The position numbers were made by a program, and so were the translations under genes. From Manihot esculenta (Eukaryota; Streptophyta; Magnoliopsida; Malpighiales; Euphorbiaceae): a stretch of DNA of 64,000 bases. This document shows positions 1 through 11,600 of the stretch, piece by piece. The stretch is from NCBI RefSeq assembly GCF_001659605.2, contig NC_035165.2, positions 12,892,445-12,956,444 on the forward strand. Reading direction: 5' to 3'. Numbering within the stretch: position 1 is the first letter of the stretch; every line of letters starts with the position of its first letter. The notes beneath the pieces were generated by a model that saw nothing but the letters and a program-made list of their open reading frames with translations, had not been told where the DNA came from and made no database searches.

Positions 1-640
1 ACTTGTCGGAAAAAATTGTTTCGACAATCCATTCTTAATTCATAGATTTCTTTCCATATTTTTTTCACTCTATTTTTAGCTAACTTACCTCATAAAACTT
101 TTGGAACAATGTAAATGTGTGCCATAAGTCATCTAAAATTTTGAATTGTTTTTTTTTTCAAGAGAAGGAGGAAGGGAAGAAAGAAGGAGGAAGGGAAGAA
201 AGAAGTGAGAAGTGTGAAAATTAGTGGAATGTGGGACGGTGTTTATAGGGTGAGGCAGAGAGGCTAGCGCCTCTTTAAGAGGCGCCAACCTCTCTGCCTA
301 TTCACGAGGCGCCAGGCCTAACCTGACTCTCGGTGTTCAGGCCTAGGCCACACTTGATGCCTCTCTAAGAGGCGCTAGGACTTCTCCTGGCGCTTCTTTG
401 AGAGGCGCTAGACGCTCTTTTCGGCTGCCACGTGGCAACCGAACCCCAAATTGATAAATAAAATTTTCCCGACCCCAAATCTCCAAATAAAAATTTCCCA
501 CCCCTAATTCAGCAAAAAGTCCGAGATAGTGTGATATGCGGAGAAGTGTGATATGATGAAATTTTATACAATTATTCATACTTTTTTTATATTACATCCG
601 CCTATTTTGATTAATTCTTCTTAATTTTATTGGATTGTTA
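1..640. other. Intergenic segment with GCGCCTC hairpin array
   Basis: There is no credible coding region. A purine-rich GAAGGAGGAAG tract lies near 163-205. From about 254 to 420 the DNA is GC-rich against an AT-rich background and carries repeated inverted repeats built from GCGCCTCT and AGAGGCGC (annotated separately). The composition and the repeated palindromes resemble LTR or transposon terminal DNA, but I see no element boundaries. Confidence 0.5.
254..298. repeat. 45-nt near-perfect hairpin with GCGCCTCTT core
   Basis: The arms are 22 nt around a single T and match at 20 of 22 positions: an outer GGCAGAGAGG/CCTCTCTGCC pair and an inner GCGCCTCTT/AAGAGGCGC pair. Weaker versions of the inner palindrome recur at about 358-377 and 400-419. 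These are sequence observations; function is unknown. Confidence 0.8.
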
Positions 641-840
641 TATTTAATTATAGAATTTTTAGTTTTAATCTATTATTCAATATTTCACTTAATTTTTAAT
701 ATTTTTATAGATAAAAATAAGTTAAGAAATAAAGGAAACACTTTATATAGAAATTCAAAAAAAATTGGAAAGATTATGAAGAAACAGACAAAAATATGGA
801 GTAACTCTGTGTTTTTACGTAAGAATTAGCTGCTTGCTTA

Positions 841-1200
841 GAGCTGCCAGCTTGCACCGCGTCCCACATCGGAAAATTACGGCAATTCCGAATTGTATAT
901 AATAGATAGCACGAAACTACTAAATAACTTGGATTAACCATTTTGAGCTAAGTAGAAACTGGATCCAAAAGTTATTTGGATCAATTTGGGCCGGGCTGTT
1001 TCAATTGGTATCAGAGCCACCCTAGGTCAGACAAATTGTGCGGAGCTAGTAGACCTGCGAGGAAAGGGCTACCCGTGAGAGACGAGGTGGAGCCGTCCGA
1101 GGTACTAGCGAACCACAATACCCAAGGGTCCGGTCCTGATTAGCAATTATATCCGATTCAGTTGCGACGAGAAGAGCTGCCCACTTTTGAACACATTTGC
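841..1200 (+). mobile_element. LTR retrotransposon remnant: LTR 3' end plus PBS
   Basis: The segment starts near a GTCCCACATCGG motif and runs through a short leader-like stretch to an LTR-type CA end at about 1003. TGGTATCAGAGCC follows at 1006-1018. That 13-mer matches the primer binding site for initiator tRNA-Met in many plant LTR elements. The following 150 bases are GC-richer than their surroundings and look like untranslated internal sequence. No gag or pol frame follows, and I found neither the LTR start nor a second LTR. It is either a truncated element or a TRIM-like non-autonomous one. The PBS is directly visible; the element class is inferred. Confidence 0.65.
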
Positions 1201-4140
1201 ACGGTGAAAATCGCAAAAAACTCAAGAAGCAAGATTTGAAAATTTTAAAAGGAAAAATCTATACATCTAGAGTTTTTTTTTTTCTTCTCTTATTCTTTTG
1301 ACTTGTTGTTCATAATTGTTTTAAGATGATTTTAGATAACTTCTCAATAGGATTTATTGTTGAATTCTTAAACATGAGCAACTAAATTCCTTTCCTAGGG
1401 AACTTGATGTAGCTTGATTATTTATTTTCTTTAATTTATTTGAATTGATTTTTTTTACTAATCTATTATTCAATTCTTGATATTAATGTTTTTGAGTACC
1501 TATGGATACTTGAATGATTTTATCTTGAAATTAATACTGGATGGAAAAGTTTTAGGATTGAATTTGAAATTGAGTATAACAGGAATATTAATTGAATTAG
1601 GGATGAAGATTTGACTGTAGAGTATTGAATAAAATAATCACAGTATTTGTAAAATTAATTAGAGGATTATTAGATTATTGGGAGATAGGTGGTAATGTTT
1701 AGTTAATTAATTTGGTCTTACTCAAAAGGGAGTGTCCATTATCTTAAGATTATTTGCTCTATATTTGGTAATTAAAATAGGATTGTCAACAAAATGAATT
1801 AATTGAAGTAGGTGCAAGTGAAATCAAGATACCTAATGCTTAATATTAATTGTTTTAAGAATTCTGCCTTATTAAGTGCTTAGTTTTATTTTCCTAGTTT
1901 ATTTCAAGTTTACCATGATCTTTCACAATTAATAGTCTGAATAATAATTAAATTTATAAATATTTTGACACTTAATTTCCAGTCTCATATTATACTTTAC
2001 CATCTCTTTATTGCTACACCATCTCTTTATTGCTACACTTGTAGATGTCGCATAATATACCGCCTATCATAATGTATAATATAATTTATTTAAATAGAAC
2101 GAAGTATAATTAACGAATTAAATTAGTTAAATTATATTCTTATAAATTTTAAATAATTGACTAGTAATTAAAATATGTAATAATTATATATATACCTATA
2201 GCTACTAATAACAATTGTAAGTACATATACATATATCTATATATAATTATTTTAATAACTTATATTCTATTAGTATAATTCTATTAATATTGAGGTATTG
2301 TATATAGGGCAAATTTTAATTAACTAATTAAATTAGTTAAATTATATTATTATAAATATTTAATAATTAATTAATAATTAAAAAGTTAATAATTTTATAT
2401 TATTATTATATATAAATAATAATAACCATTATATATATATATGATTATTTTAGTAATTTATATTCTAATAGTATAATTGATATTATATATATATATATAT
2501 ATAATCTATTTAAATAGAATAAATTATAATCAATTAACTAAATTGACTAAATAAAATAATAAAAAGTATTTAATAATTAAATAATATTATAATTATATAT
2601 GTGTAATTTTATTAAAATTATATGATATATAAAATATATTATTGGAACTATATGTTAGAATTATAATATTACTATAAATTATATATATATATATATAAAT
2701 TGGTTTATCGGTGCAGTTTCAGTACAATTATTAAATCAGAATCAGATCTAAATAGTTAAATAAATTCGTTTGATACGATTCAATTCCTACACTAGTATTT
2801 TTTTTATTTTAATTCGATTCAATATAATTATTCGATTTGATTTGAAATCCCTAAAAACCGTATAGACTTCTATTATTTAATATTTTGAGTTAAATAATAT
2901 GCAACTTGCAAATTAGTTTGCTATTGTGTCAAATGACTTAATTTGAATTTATGTGAAAATGCACAAAATTTAAGTTTCATAAATTTGAATGTGTTTTTAA
3001 CTATGACTTATTTGCAACATTAAGTGAAAAAGGGAATATAAATCACTTGCCATTTGGGTAGAAGATTTGACATTGAGATAATGGTAATAACAAAATGCCT
3101 AAATTATAAATCAAGAGAGAATGTTAACCTAAATATCCATTAAGCTTCACAAAAGAAAGGAATAAACTTTTTGTAATCAAACAGAAATGTCTACAAAGTG
3201 GGATTGGCTTTGGATTGATTAATACAAGGATAAATCATCCAATTGTTTTATTTGAAATTCTTCAAGGTTAAATTATTCAATTATTTATAATCAAAGAATT
3301 TTATAAAAATTTAATTTAATTATTTTTATGTAGTCATTTATTTAAAATAAAATAATTTAATTCTTTTTAAATTAAAGTAATAAAATCATACATAATTTTT
3401 TGAAAATTCATTTACTTTTTTTAAGATCAAATTAAAATTTTGAAGTTTTTTTTTAATTTATAATTTTAATTTGAAACAACTTAGTCAATCAATTGGTGTC
3501 TTTGTCCACAATATTGTTAACAAATTTCAATTAAAACAATTAAATTTCTACGATTTTTATTTTATTAATAAATTGGTCTCTTTATTTAATATTATCTTTA
3601 AATAATTAATATACTTTATATTTAAATAATTTTATCTTATTAAAACGTTATCTATCTATCATATCTTAAATTATTATAAATAATTGCCATTATATATATA
3701 TATGTGTTAAAATAATTTCATTTTAATTTTTCATAATTTATATAATCTTATAAAGTAGAGGAAGTTAATAAATTTCAAAATATTAACATTTATTATTATT
3801 ATTTCAAAAAAATATTTTTTATTAAATAATTTTAATATTTTTTTATAAAGAATAATTTTTAATAAAATGGTTGAACCATATCAATGGTTTTTCCTAAGAA
3901 TTTTAATAAAAGCAACATATATTTTTTTTTGGAGATATCTCAGTTATTAATTTTATTAGCTCTTCATAGATCATAATATCATGAATTTTTTTTTTCAGAA
4001 AAAAGAGGAAGAAGAAATTGGATTTTCCTTGAAAAACCCACAAATTCACCCCTTTATGAAAAACAAAAACCCATAATAATTAGATAATTAAGCAAAATTA
4101 ACTTAAACATTCATCATATGCTCTCGTAATTGCATAAACT
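1201..4140. other. AT-rich intergenic DNA
   Basis: No gene is seen. The stretch is dominated by A/T runs and (TA)n tracts (for example 2476-2502 and 2682-2696). It contains a degenerate three-copy tandem repeat at about 2080-2660. The part at 1260-1980 is less AT-extreme and may be decayed LTR sequence, but I cannot assign it. Confidence 0.6.
2080..2660. repeat. Degenerate tandem repeat, about 3 copies of about 205 bp
   Basis: The block TTAAATAGAA followed by AAATTAGTTAAATTAT-type sequence and a TTTAATAATTA stretch recurs near 2089, 2315 and 2498. Each copy ends in (TA)n. The copies are diverged, so the boundaries are approximate. Confidence 0.5.
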
Positions 4141-4143
4141 CTT

Positions 4144-4227
4144 TGCAATTCATACAGTTCCTGTGGAAGCTCACCCAGATCTCTCTGCAATTCATACAGT
4201 TTCTGTGGAAGGTTACCGAGATCTCCG
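4144..4227 (+). repeat. 42-bp tandem duplication in the 5' leader of the DENN gene
   Basis: Two adjacent copies beginning TGCAATTCATACAGTT and ending CGAGATCTC or CAGATCTC, 42 bp apart with a few mismatches. Because the unit is a multiple of three, one frame reads through as a repeated peptide. That frame has no ATG before the repeat, so it is treated as untranslated leader. Confidence 0.75.
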
Positions 4228-4292
4228 TTTTCTTCTCACTTCTTCTGTTCGAACCCCAACCCATTTATGTTTGGCTAATTGGGTATTCGTTT

Positions 4293-4325
4293 ATGGCTGA
4301 TCCAGAGGATTCATGCAATAACTGA
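4293..4325 (+). promoter_or_regulatory. Candidate uORF 1 in the DENN gene leader (10 codons)
   Basis: ATG at 4293 opens a 10-codon frame (MADPEDSCNN) ending at TGA 4323-4325, shortly before a likely splice donor (CTG|GTAAGC, donor at 4346). If the leader exon is transcribed as drawn, ribosomes would meet this frame before the main start. A second uORF lies at 4781-4801. Confidence 0.4.
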
Positions 4326-4345
4326 ATCTGGATTCTTCAGTTCTG

Positions 4346-4351
4346 GTAAGC
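4346..4351 (+). other. Likely splice donor of a 5'-UTR intron
   Basis: TTCTG|GTAAGC fits a plant donor. The matching acceptor is not certain; candidate pyrimidine-AG sites lie at about 4525, 4540 and 4575. The main ATG at 4813 is in a later exon, so the gene probably has a non-coding first exon. Confidence 0.45.
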
Positions 4352-4780
4352 TTCTGAAGATCTTCTTTCAAGATTCTGACTTTTGACAAGTTTTTTGTTG
4401 CATCGTTTGGGCATTGCTTGTTTAGTCCTTTAAGGAAAAGGGGAATAGAAAAGGGTATATGTAATTTGGATTCCGCTATTGTGGGTTGTATTGGTTTCTT
4501 AAATAAATTAACTTTGCCTGAGCTCAGAATGTTAGTTCAGCAACTAGTTTCGATAAATTCTTAGCATCGTTGCAGTGGCTGTAGAAGACATCCTTAGACA
4601 TATTTCTGTGCTTCCCTTTGTGGGCTTTGATTTTCTCATTACGTTTGCTTAAGAGGAGTAATCCCAGAAGAAATTGACTGGAAAACTGCTGAATAGCCAA
4701 GGAGCGGTCCACTTATCATGTAAAAACCATGAAAATTATAGAGGAAATTGTGGTTGAAGAGAGGAGAATTGGCTTCTTGG

Positions 4781-4801
4781 ATGGATGAGTTAAGGTGTTG
4801 A
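4781..4801 (+). promoter_or_regulatory. Candidate uORF 2 just upstream of the main start
   Basis: ATG at 4781 gives MDELRC and stops at TGA 4799-4801, 11 bases before the main ATG at 4813 and in another frame. It is close enough to affect initiation at the main start. A second ATG at 4785 gives an even shorter frame (atg-agt-taa). Confidence 0.4.
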
Positions 4802-4812
4802 GTAACCCAGAA

Positions 4813-7800
4813 ATGAGTCGATCTCCTTCATTTTCTGTTAAGCCAGAGCCTAATTTAAAACTTGATCCAGAAGCTTTGCAGCAATGGGTGGTGGCTTTTT
4901 GTATCATTAGATTTGACCTTGAACAAGGACAGCTCATTGAAGAGTGTTACCCACCTGGTCTTCTCACAAATGAAGAGGAACTTGATGTTGCTTTTAGTTC
5001 ATTTCCAGATTCTATTTCCCAGAACCAGAACCGTTCAAGCATTCATGATTGCATATTTTTTTTCCGAATCCGAAGACGGAAGGCTTCTGAACAAAGCAAT
5101 GTGAGCAATTCTGAGATAATAGAAATTGAAGATAAAGAAGCATCTTTAAAGTCCACAGAGGAGAAGTTGACTCAAAGAACAAAGATTAGGAAAAATGATG
5201 AAAGGTTGAACTATTTGTATGGTTATGTGTTTAACAGGCAAAGACATGATGAGAGGCTAAAGCGGGGTGGGGAGCAAAAATCTGTAGTGATATTATCTCA
5301 TAATCCATTCTCTGGTGTGTTTAGGCCTTTGTTACAAATCATGGGTCCTTTATATTTTGACATAGGAAAGAAAGCTCTTGACCATATTGCTGCTTATGTT
5401 TCAACATGGCCTGCCCCTGTACCTGGTAAGCTAATGGAGCTTCCTATTGGGAATGCTATGCTTAAAGTTAACTTGCCACCTGCTCATAGCTTGCCCCTGG
5501 AAAATGGGACGATTGAAGAGTCTGCTTCTTCTATTGCTCCTTTTCCTCCAACAAATCAGTCAGTCCCACAGGGCCTTTTTCATGATTCTGACATTTTTGG
5601 TACATTCCGGGGAATTTTAATGCAACTTTGGGTGTTGTGGGAGTTGCTACTTATTGGTGAACCCATTCTTATCATAGGACCAACACCTCCCCAGTGCAGT
5701 GAAGCAGTTGCAAGTCTGGTAAGCTTGGTTGCACCACTGTTATTTAGCGTCGATTTTAGGCCTTATTTCACCATCCATGACCCTGAATTTGCTTATTTGA
5801 ATTCGCTTCAAGAAGGAGACACTTTCCCTCCAATAGTTTTGGGAGTTACAAACTTGTTTTTCCTCAAATCACTTCGTAATATTCCCCACATTGTCTCAGT
5901 TGGAAGCCCTGCGCCAAATTCAAACAGGCTTCCAACAAAGAGGTTCTCTTCTGGCAGAATACCTGGAAGACCCGAGGGATTGGGTCTTCAGCAGCTTTCG
6001 TTGAAGAAGTTTTCTCCTTCAGGCTTGTTGAATGCTGTTAAATTAAAAAGAGATGGCCCGCTTTGCCTTATGACAGAACATAAGGAAGCCATCTGGAGCA
6101 CTTATGCTGCAACAACTAAGCCAGACACTTCAATTTTGAATAGGCTTATTGATGCTGGGATGTCTCCAAGGGTTGAGGAGTCAATGTCAGTTGTCAATAA
6201 TGAGATATTGCGACGGCATTTCTTGGAGCTCACCACCAATTTTTTGGCTCCCTTTGGCCCATACTTTAGAGCAACCACACCTTCAGAAGGATCTTCTCCA
6301 TTTGCTGACCCTCCTCCTCTCCCTTCATTTAGCACTGATGAATTCTTAGCAAGCCTATCAGCCAGAGGTGTGGGGAAGTTCTTATCAAAGCGGATGAGAT
6401 CTAATTGGTTGGACTTATACAGGTAATGGTTTTTTTAAACTGCTATTACTATTGCTTCTCCTTAATTTGTTAAATGCTTCTGATTCTTTCATTACAATTA
6501 TGTCAATTCAAGTTCTAGAGATTTGTTATTAAGTTTTTGATTTCATCACTGTTCAGGCGGTTTCTAAAAGGACCCAACTTTATGCCATGGTTTCAAAGAA
6601 AGCGTGCTGTTGCTGAACAACAACAACACAGACTATGGAGGCAAGCAAGAATGAAGACCAACATACAACTATTTCTATCTAACATGTCTGAATTGGAGGT
6701 CGTTGATTCCTTCAATGCTATAGAGAGGCATCTCAATGGAGAAATTGAGGTAAATGATTTTTCATTTTTCCTTTTCACAACCACTTTTCTTTTTCAAATT
6801 ATTCCTTCTTAATCTCACTTAAAAAATAAATAACCTATTCCATAATGGCAAATATCTAAATGAAGGCATTAATTTTGAACAAATCTTAACAGAGTGATCT
6901 CTGGCACTGAGAGAATATTGCATATAATTTTCTGAATCATGTTAAGCAGTTGTGTTCTGTTCATAGGAGTGGCCAAGAATAAGTTAATCATGGTTTTAGT
7001 ATTATTTTGATGATTGATGCAAGTCTATAAGTTGCAAAATAAATTCCTTCTTATAATATATTTCAGAAAGGGTTGGGAACAATGGAGGGCTCTTTACAGT
7101 TCTGTACTGTAATTTATCTTTTTATTGTATTCTAGATCCCAAGCTTCTTCCTTTTGGTTCCTTCAATGTGTGCTTTAACATGCGATGCAACACTGATCCT
7201 AGCGATTGATTTCATCTTGCATATGAGCAAATTAAGACCAGTAGATACTAAGAGAAGGGCAGGATGATGGCTACTTATCATGCTTTGAAATAACCGCCGT
7301 TACGTTATGTAACGGGTTTTGGGGGGGCTGTTACCCGTTATCCCGTTATATAACGGCCCCTCCTGATTTGCAGGCGTAACGGCCATTACTAATAATTAAA
7401 ATTCCTTTATATCCTTTATCTCTTGTTCCCTATTCTCATTTTCATTAGTTTCTACACTTTTCAGCAGCTTCAAAGACTATATTTTTTAAGTTTTCTCTTC
7501 CCTTTCTCTTTCAAATTTCAATCTTCCCTGCATATTTCTCATATAAACTTAGATTCATTATAAACTAATCTATTTCCAAGCTTATTTCTTCTAAAAAGTT
7601 AGTTAAATTTTATCTATTTTAGTTTTTAATTGTTGTTTTTTTTTTTCCTTTTTTTTTTGTAAGTTTTTGTGGATTAAAGTGTTAGTTTTGAGTTAAAATT
7701 GTACTTTGAGCTATTAGTTTACTCGATCTATAAAGATTATGTTGATTTTTCTTATTTTAAACTATATGATGTTTAATTTAAGTTAAATAATCTATATTTT

Positions 7801-8661
7801 ATATATTTATGTTTATTATGTATTTCTATACATTGTTCTGAATTAAATCTAATCAATATCATTTTATTTATGAATTTTGCAAATTTTTTTAAAAAATTTG
7901 CGTAGCGCCAGGCCGTTACCGTTACGGCCGTTACAGGTCTGTTTCCGTTACCCGCAACCACGACCGCGAACGTGGCCGTAACCGTGATTTAAAACCATGC
8001 TACTTATTTAGTGTTGAGATCAGTAGATATTAAGAAAACTGCATGATTGTGTAACTCGATCGTCTTTTCATAGCCTTGATTTGTGGTTTTCATAAAGTCA
8101 GGTTATTTTCCCATAATTGGGAATGTTCTTGATTCCATCTTTTTCATTGTTTGCCGGTGATAAAGCTTTCATTTCTTATTAAATGTATCAGCAAATTTTT
8201 TCAGGATTTCTTTGTTTAAAAAAGACAATAGACAAGCTATTTGTTCCTGCACTATAGTAGGATGAACCTTTTTGGTGCTTCTATGCCACTTGATGGTTAA
8301 AATTGTTCCATATGCAGATTCTCATGAATGCTTGCACCCATTGTTATTAAATATTAGCCTTAGTTTATTGTCACTGCTGTGACATGAAGGATTCTTTGGG
8401 CTTATCTCCTCTATCCCCTGTTATATGAATGGGGGAAGAAACGCATAGATAACAACCATTATGCAATGATAATGGCCATCACTAAATTAAAGGACTTAAA
8501 TCTTGGACCTTTATAAAGTACTACTCTTGAGGTGCTTTTACCTAATTTTATTCTCTTCTAATGTACTTCATGGTAAACAGTTGAATTTCTTATAGAACTA
8601 TTATGATCTCAAAGATCCTAGTAGGTTGTGCTTACCCAATTTTAAATCCTAGCTCACAATG

Positions 8662-8698
<37 letters not shown>

Positions 8699-11600
8699 CA
8701 TACATATACACACACACACACACATATATTTTAAAGATCCTTCTTTTGGTTCACATGTCTAGGCAAAGTTTTTGTCACAATGTAGATGAATAATAGAGTT
8801 GCTGTTTCTATTGATTAGTATGCTTTTGGAATGTTTTACTATTCTCCTGATGTTTAGTTGGAATTATCAAAGGCATTTCTAAATGTTGGATTAGTTTTAT
8901 AAAAGGTCTTTTCCCTATGCTTGTTTAGCCAAGCAAAAGCACAAGCTAGCAAACTGCTGTGGGCCTGTGGCCAGATATATCTATGGCTTTAGAATTGACG
9001 CCCAACAAATTGTAATCTCGATAAAATTAATGTGGACATCGAAGAAATCAAGAGGGTGAGATAAATGTCCTTGAGGACTAAGGAGATGGAGAGGCATCTC
9101 TTTCTATATTACTAGTGTCCCAATTAAGGTTTTTATGGTAGGATGGGGTCTCATTAGAAGAAAATAGAGCTAGATGCCTTATCTTGTGCATTGAATGTTG
9201 TTAACAGTTCTTCCCTTGTTTTGTCCTAAAGGATCACGGAGAAGCTTTATATGGGACATATCAAATGTTAAATGGTCTTTCTCTAGGATTGTTGTGTTGC
9301 AGGTTCTTAATTCTTGTTATCATAGTTATTAAGCACGCCTCATGCTCAAGGGTCACTAGGCTCTTACCCTAACATCTCAGGCGCTTAAGTGTGTGCCTTG
9401 TTCTAAGTGTGAGGCTCCAAGAAGACCACCTGTGTTTCCACCTTAGGCAGGTACTTCCATTAATTAAAAAAAGACCTCTGTGACTTGAGATTTGTGAATC
9501 TACCAGAATCTAATAGTAATGACTAAGGAGTTTCCGGACTTGGTATCACTAGTAATAACTAGTCGCTTTTATTCTCTCTCCTCATACATTGTTTTCAATA
9601 TTCTCTTATTATCTTTCTCATCTTAACTGCTTTTTGTACTCCTTTATTTCTAGTTTATTTGAAAGAATAATGTTATATGAGTCATTTATTATATTATTAT
9701 TGTGATGTTGCTTTTCTATTTTCCTTTAAAAAGACATGTATGGCATATAATCAAGAAATATATTGTCTGGAGGAAAGAAATATCGACATATAATTTAGCT
9801 CCTCTGTTTCTTGGTTATCTAAAATTGCTTTTTAATTAAATTCTATTTTTTGCGCATTACTTCATTCAAGTTTGTACCTTGCGCGTAGGCTCTAGGACCC
9901 CTTTGCGCCTTAGTGCGGCTTGAGCCTTTAATAACTATGAAGTATTGTTAAAGATTCAAATGGATATGCTATGGGCAAGCTCTAATTGGCTATTGTAATT
10001 TGCAATACTTCTCCTGATCAAGAAGGATGATGCACAAAGCCTTATTATATTTAGCGTCTGATACGTTTTGAATCTTATTCATTATTTTATTTTGTTCTGT
10101 TTGAAAGAAGGGTATAAGATATATGCATCTGGAATAACTTCTGCACTGATAATATTTTTTTGAACTTTTAAATGTGGGATGAAATTCTGTTTCCATTAGC
10201 TATAATAAAATGTATAGTAGCCACACTTTTAGATCGACTGAATATGTATATCCTTGAAGGAGAAATTTTGAAGTCTGAGTGATGATGCTGTGCTGGCATT
10301 AAGTTGCTCTTACTAGCATATCTTCTTCCCCTATAGATCTTGTGAAGCTTTGTATTTAGGTTTCAGTTTTGGCATGAGGAACATGTCAAAAAGCATACAG
10401 AGGAAGTGGCAAGGCATACTGAATGTGTAAGATGACTACTAACAAGACTTGCATCTTCATCTTATTAGATCTTATGGAGATTTATGGGGTTTCCTAGATT
10501 TCATTTATTTTATGTTGAACAATATATTGTTCTGCATGAAATTGTTAATGTGAAAACATTTTAGGTGTTTATATTTTTATTTAATAACTTAATATTTATT
10601 GTTAAATAAATTAAAGTTTATTCTTAAATTTAAGCAATTTAAAATTATAGTTCTTGGCATAATTATTTATATTAAACTTATTACACATTAGAATTTTTGA
10701 TGATGATCAAAACTTAAAAAACTTTTGATTCTAAATTTAATGTGAAATAAGTGTTATTCGTAGTGACTTGTCCTTTCAATTGACACGATATGCCATTTCA
10801 TCTTAACCAAATAGTCATTTCATCCAAAATGATGTGTTGTTTATATTGAAAAATGGAGAATAGAATAGATATTTAAAATCTAAAATTAGATATTTAGAGT
10901 TGAAACTAAATATCTAAAACCAGTGACAAGTGACAACTGAGAAAAGTAGAGCAACCTTAGCAGAAATTCTCTAACTCTCTCTTCTACATGAGAGAGATGA
11001 TTTTATTCAATATATAGTTAAAATAAGGTTGATTGCATAGATTACAAGAGTTTATCAACTCCAACGAGTAAAGTAACAAGATATGGTGGAGGTATAGTAG
11101 AAATGTATCTAAAACAACTATCTAACCACTGCTACATTATATCAGCAAAAAGTACATTTTAAATACAAAATATCAGCAAAGATTCAAGTAACTAAGTATC
11201 TAGAAAAAAAAAATCTCATTTCAGCCAACACTCCTTGAGATTTTTTCTTGATACTCCAAACTCTTCAAACTTGAATTCAAATAATCTATTTCTGCAGGAA
11301 CCAGCTTCAAAAAAATAATTCTTGTAACTGAAGTAAAAGAAATTTTGTTGTTGAAGACATGAGAAACGCCAACTTGCTTGGCTGGATTTTTCTTGGACCA
11401 AATGACTTGATTTGCTCTTGAGACAACAGCCACTTTTTTGGATTTGTCATTTGGAAATTTTACAGCTAATCTAATGTTCTTGGACGACTCCTTAATTTTA
11501 TTGCATCAACCATCTACTTTTGAGACTTTAACATCACTAATAGCATTAGAAACAACAACATTGCAGTGCCCTTCTTCCATTCAACACTAGCAGAATCAAT

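Noticed and set aside
343..579. Minus-strand 78-codon frame near the hairpin array
   Set aside because: Part of it is made of the GC-rich palindromes; no motif or gene structure supports it.
1006..1018. tRNA-Met-like sequence considered as a tRNA gene
   Set aside because: Only the 13-base primer-binding complement is present; there is no cloverleaf. The same applies to 13090-13103 and 51882-51899.
4143..4325. 60-codon frame in the DENN gene leader
   Set aside because: It begins with TTG and arises from the 42-bp tandem duplication; only the short ATG-started uORF at 4293 is kept.
4795..4812. Upstream extension of the DENN protein from GTG 4795
   Set aside because: GTG is not a normal plant nuclear start; the first in-frame ATG is at 4813 and an in-frame TGA lies at 4786.
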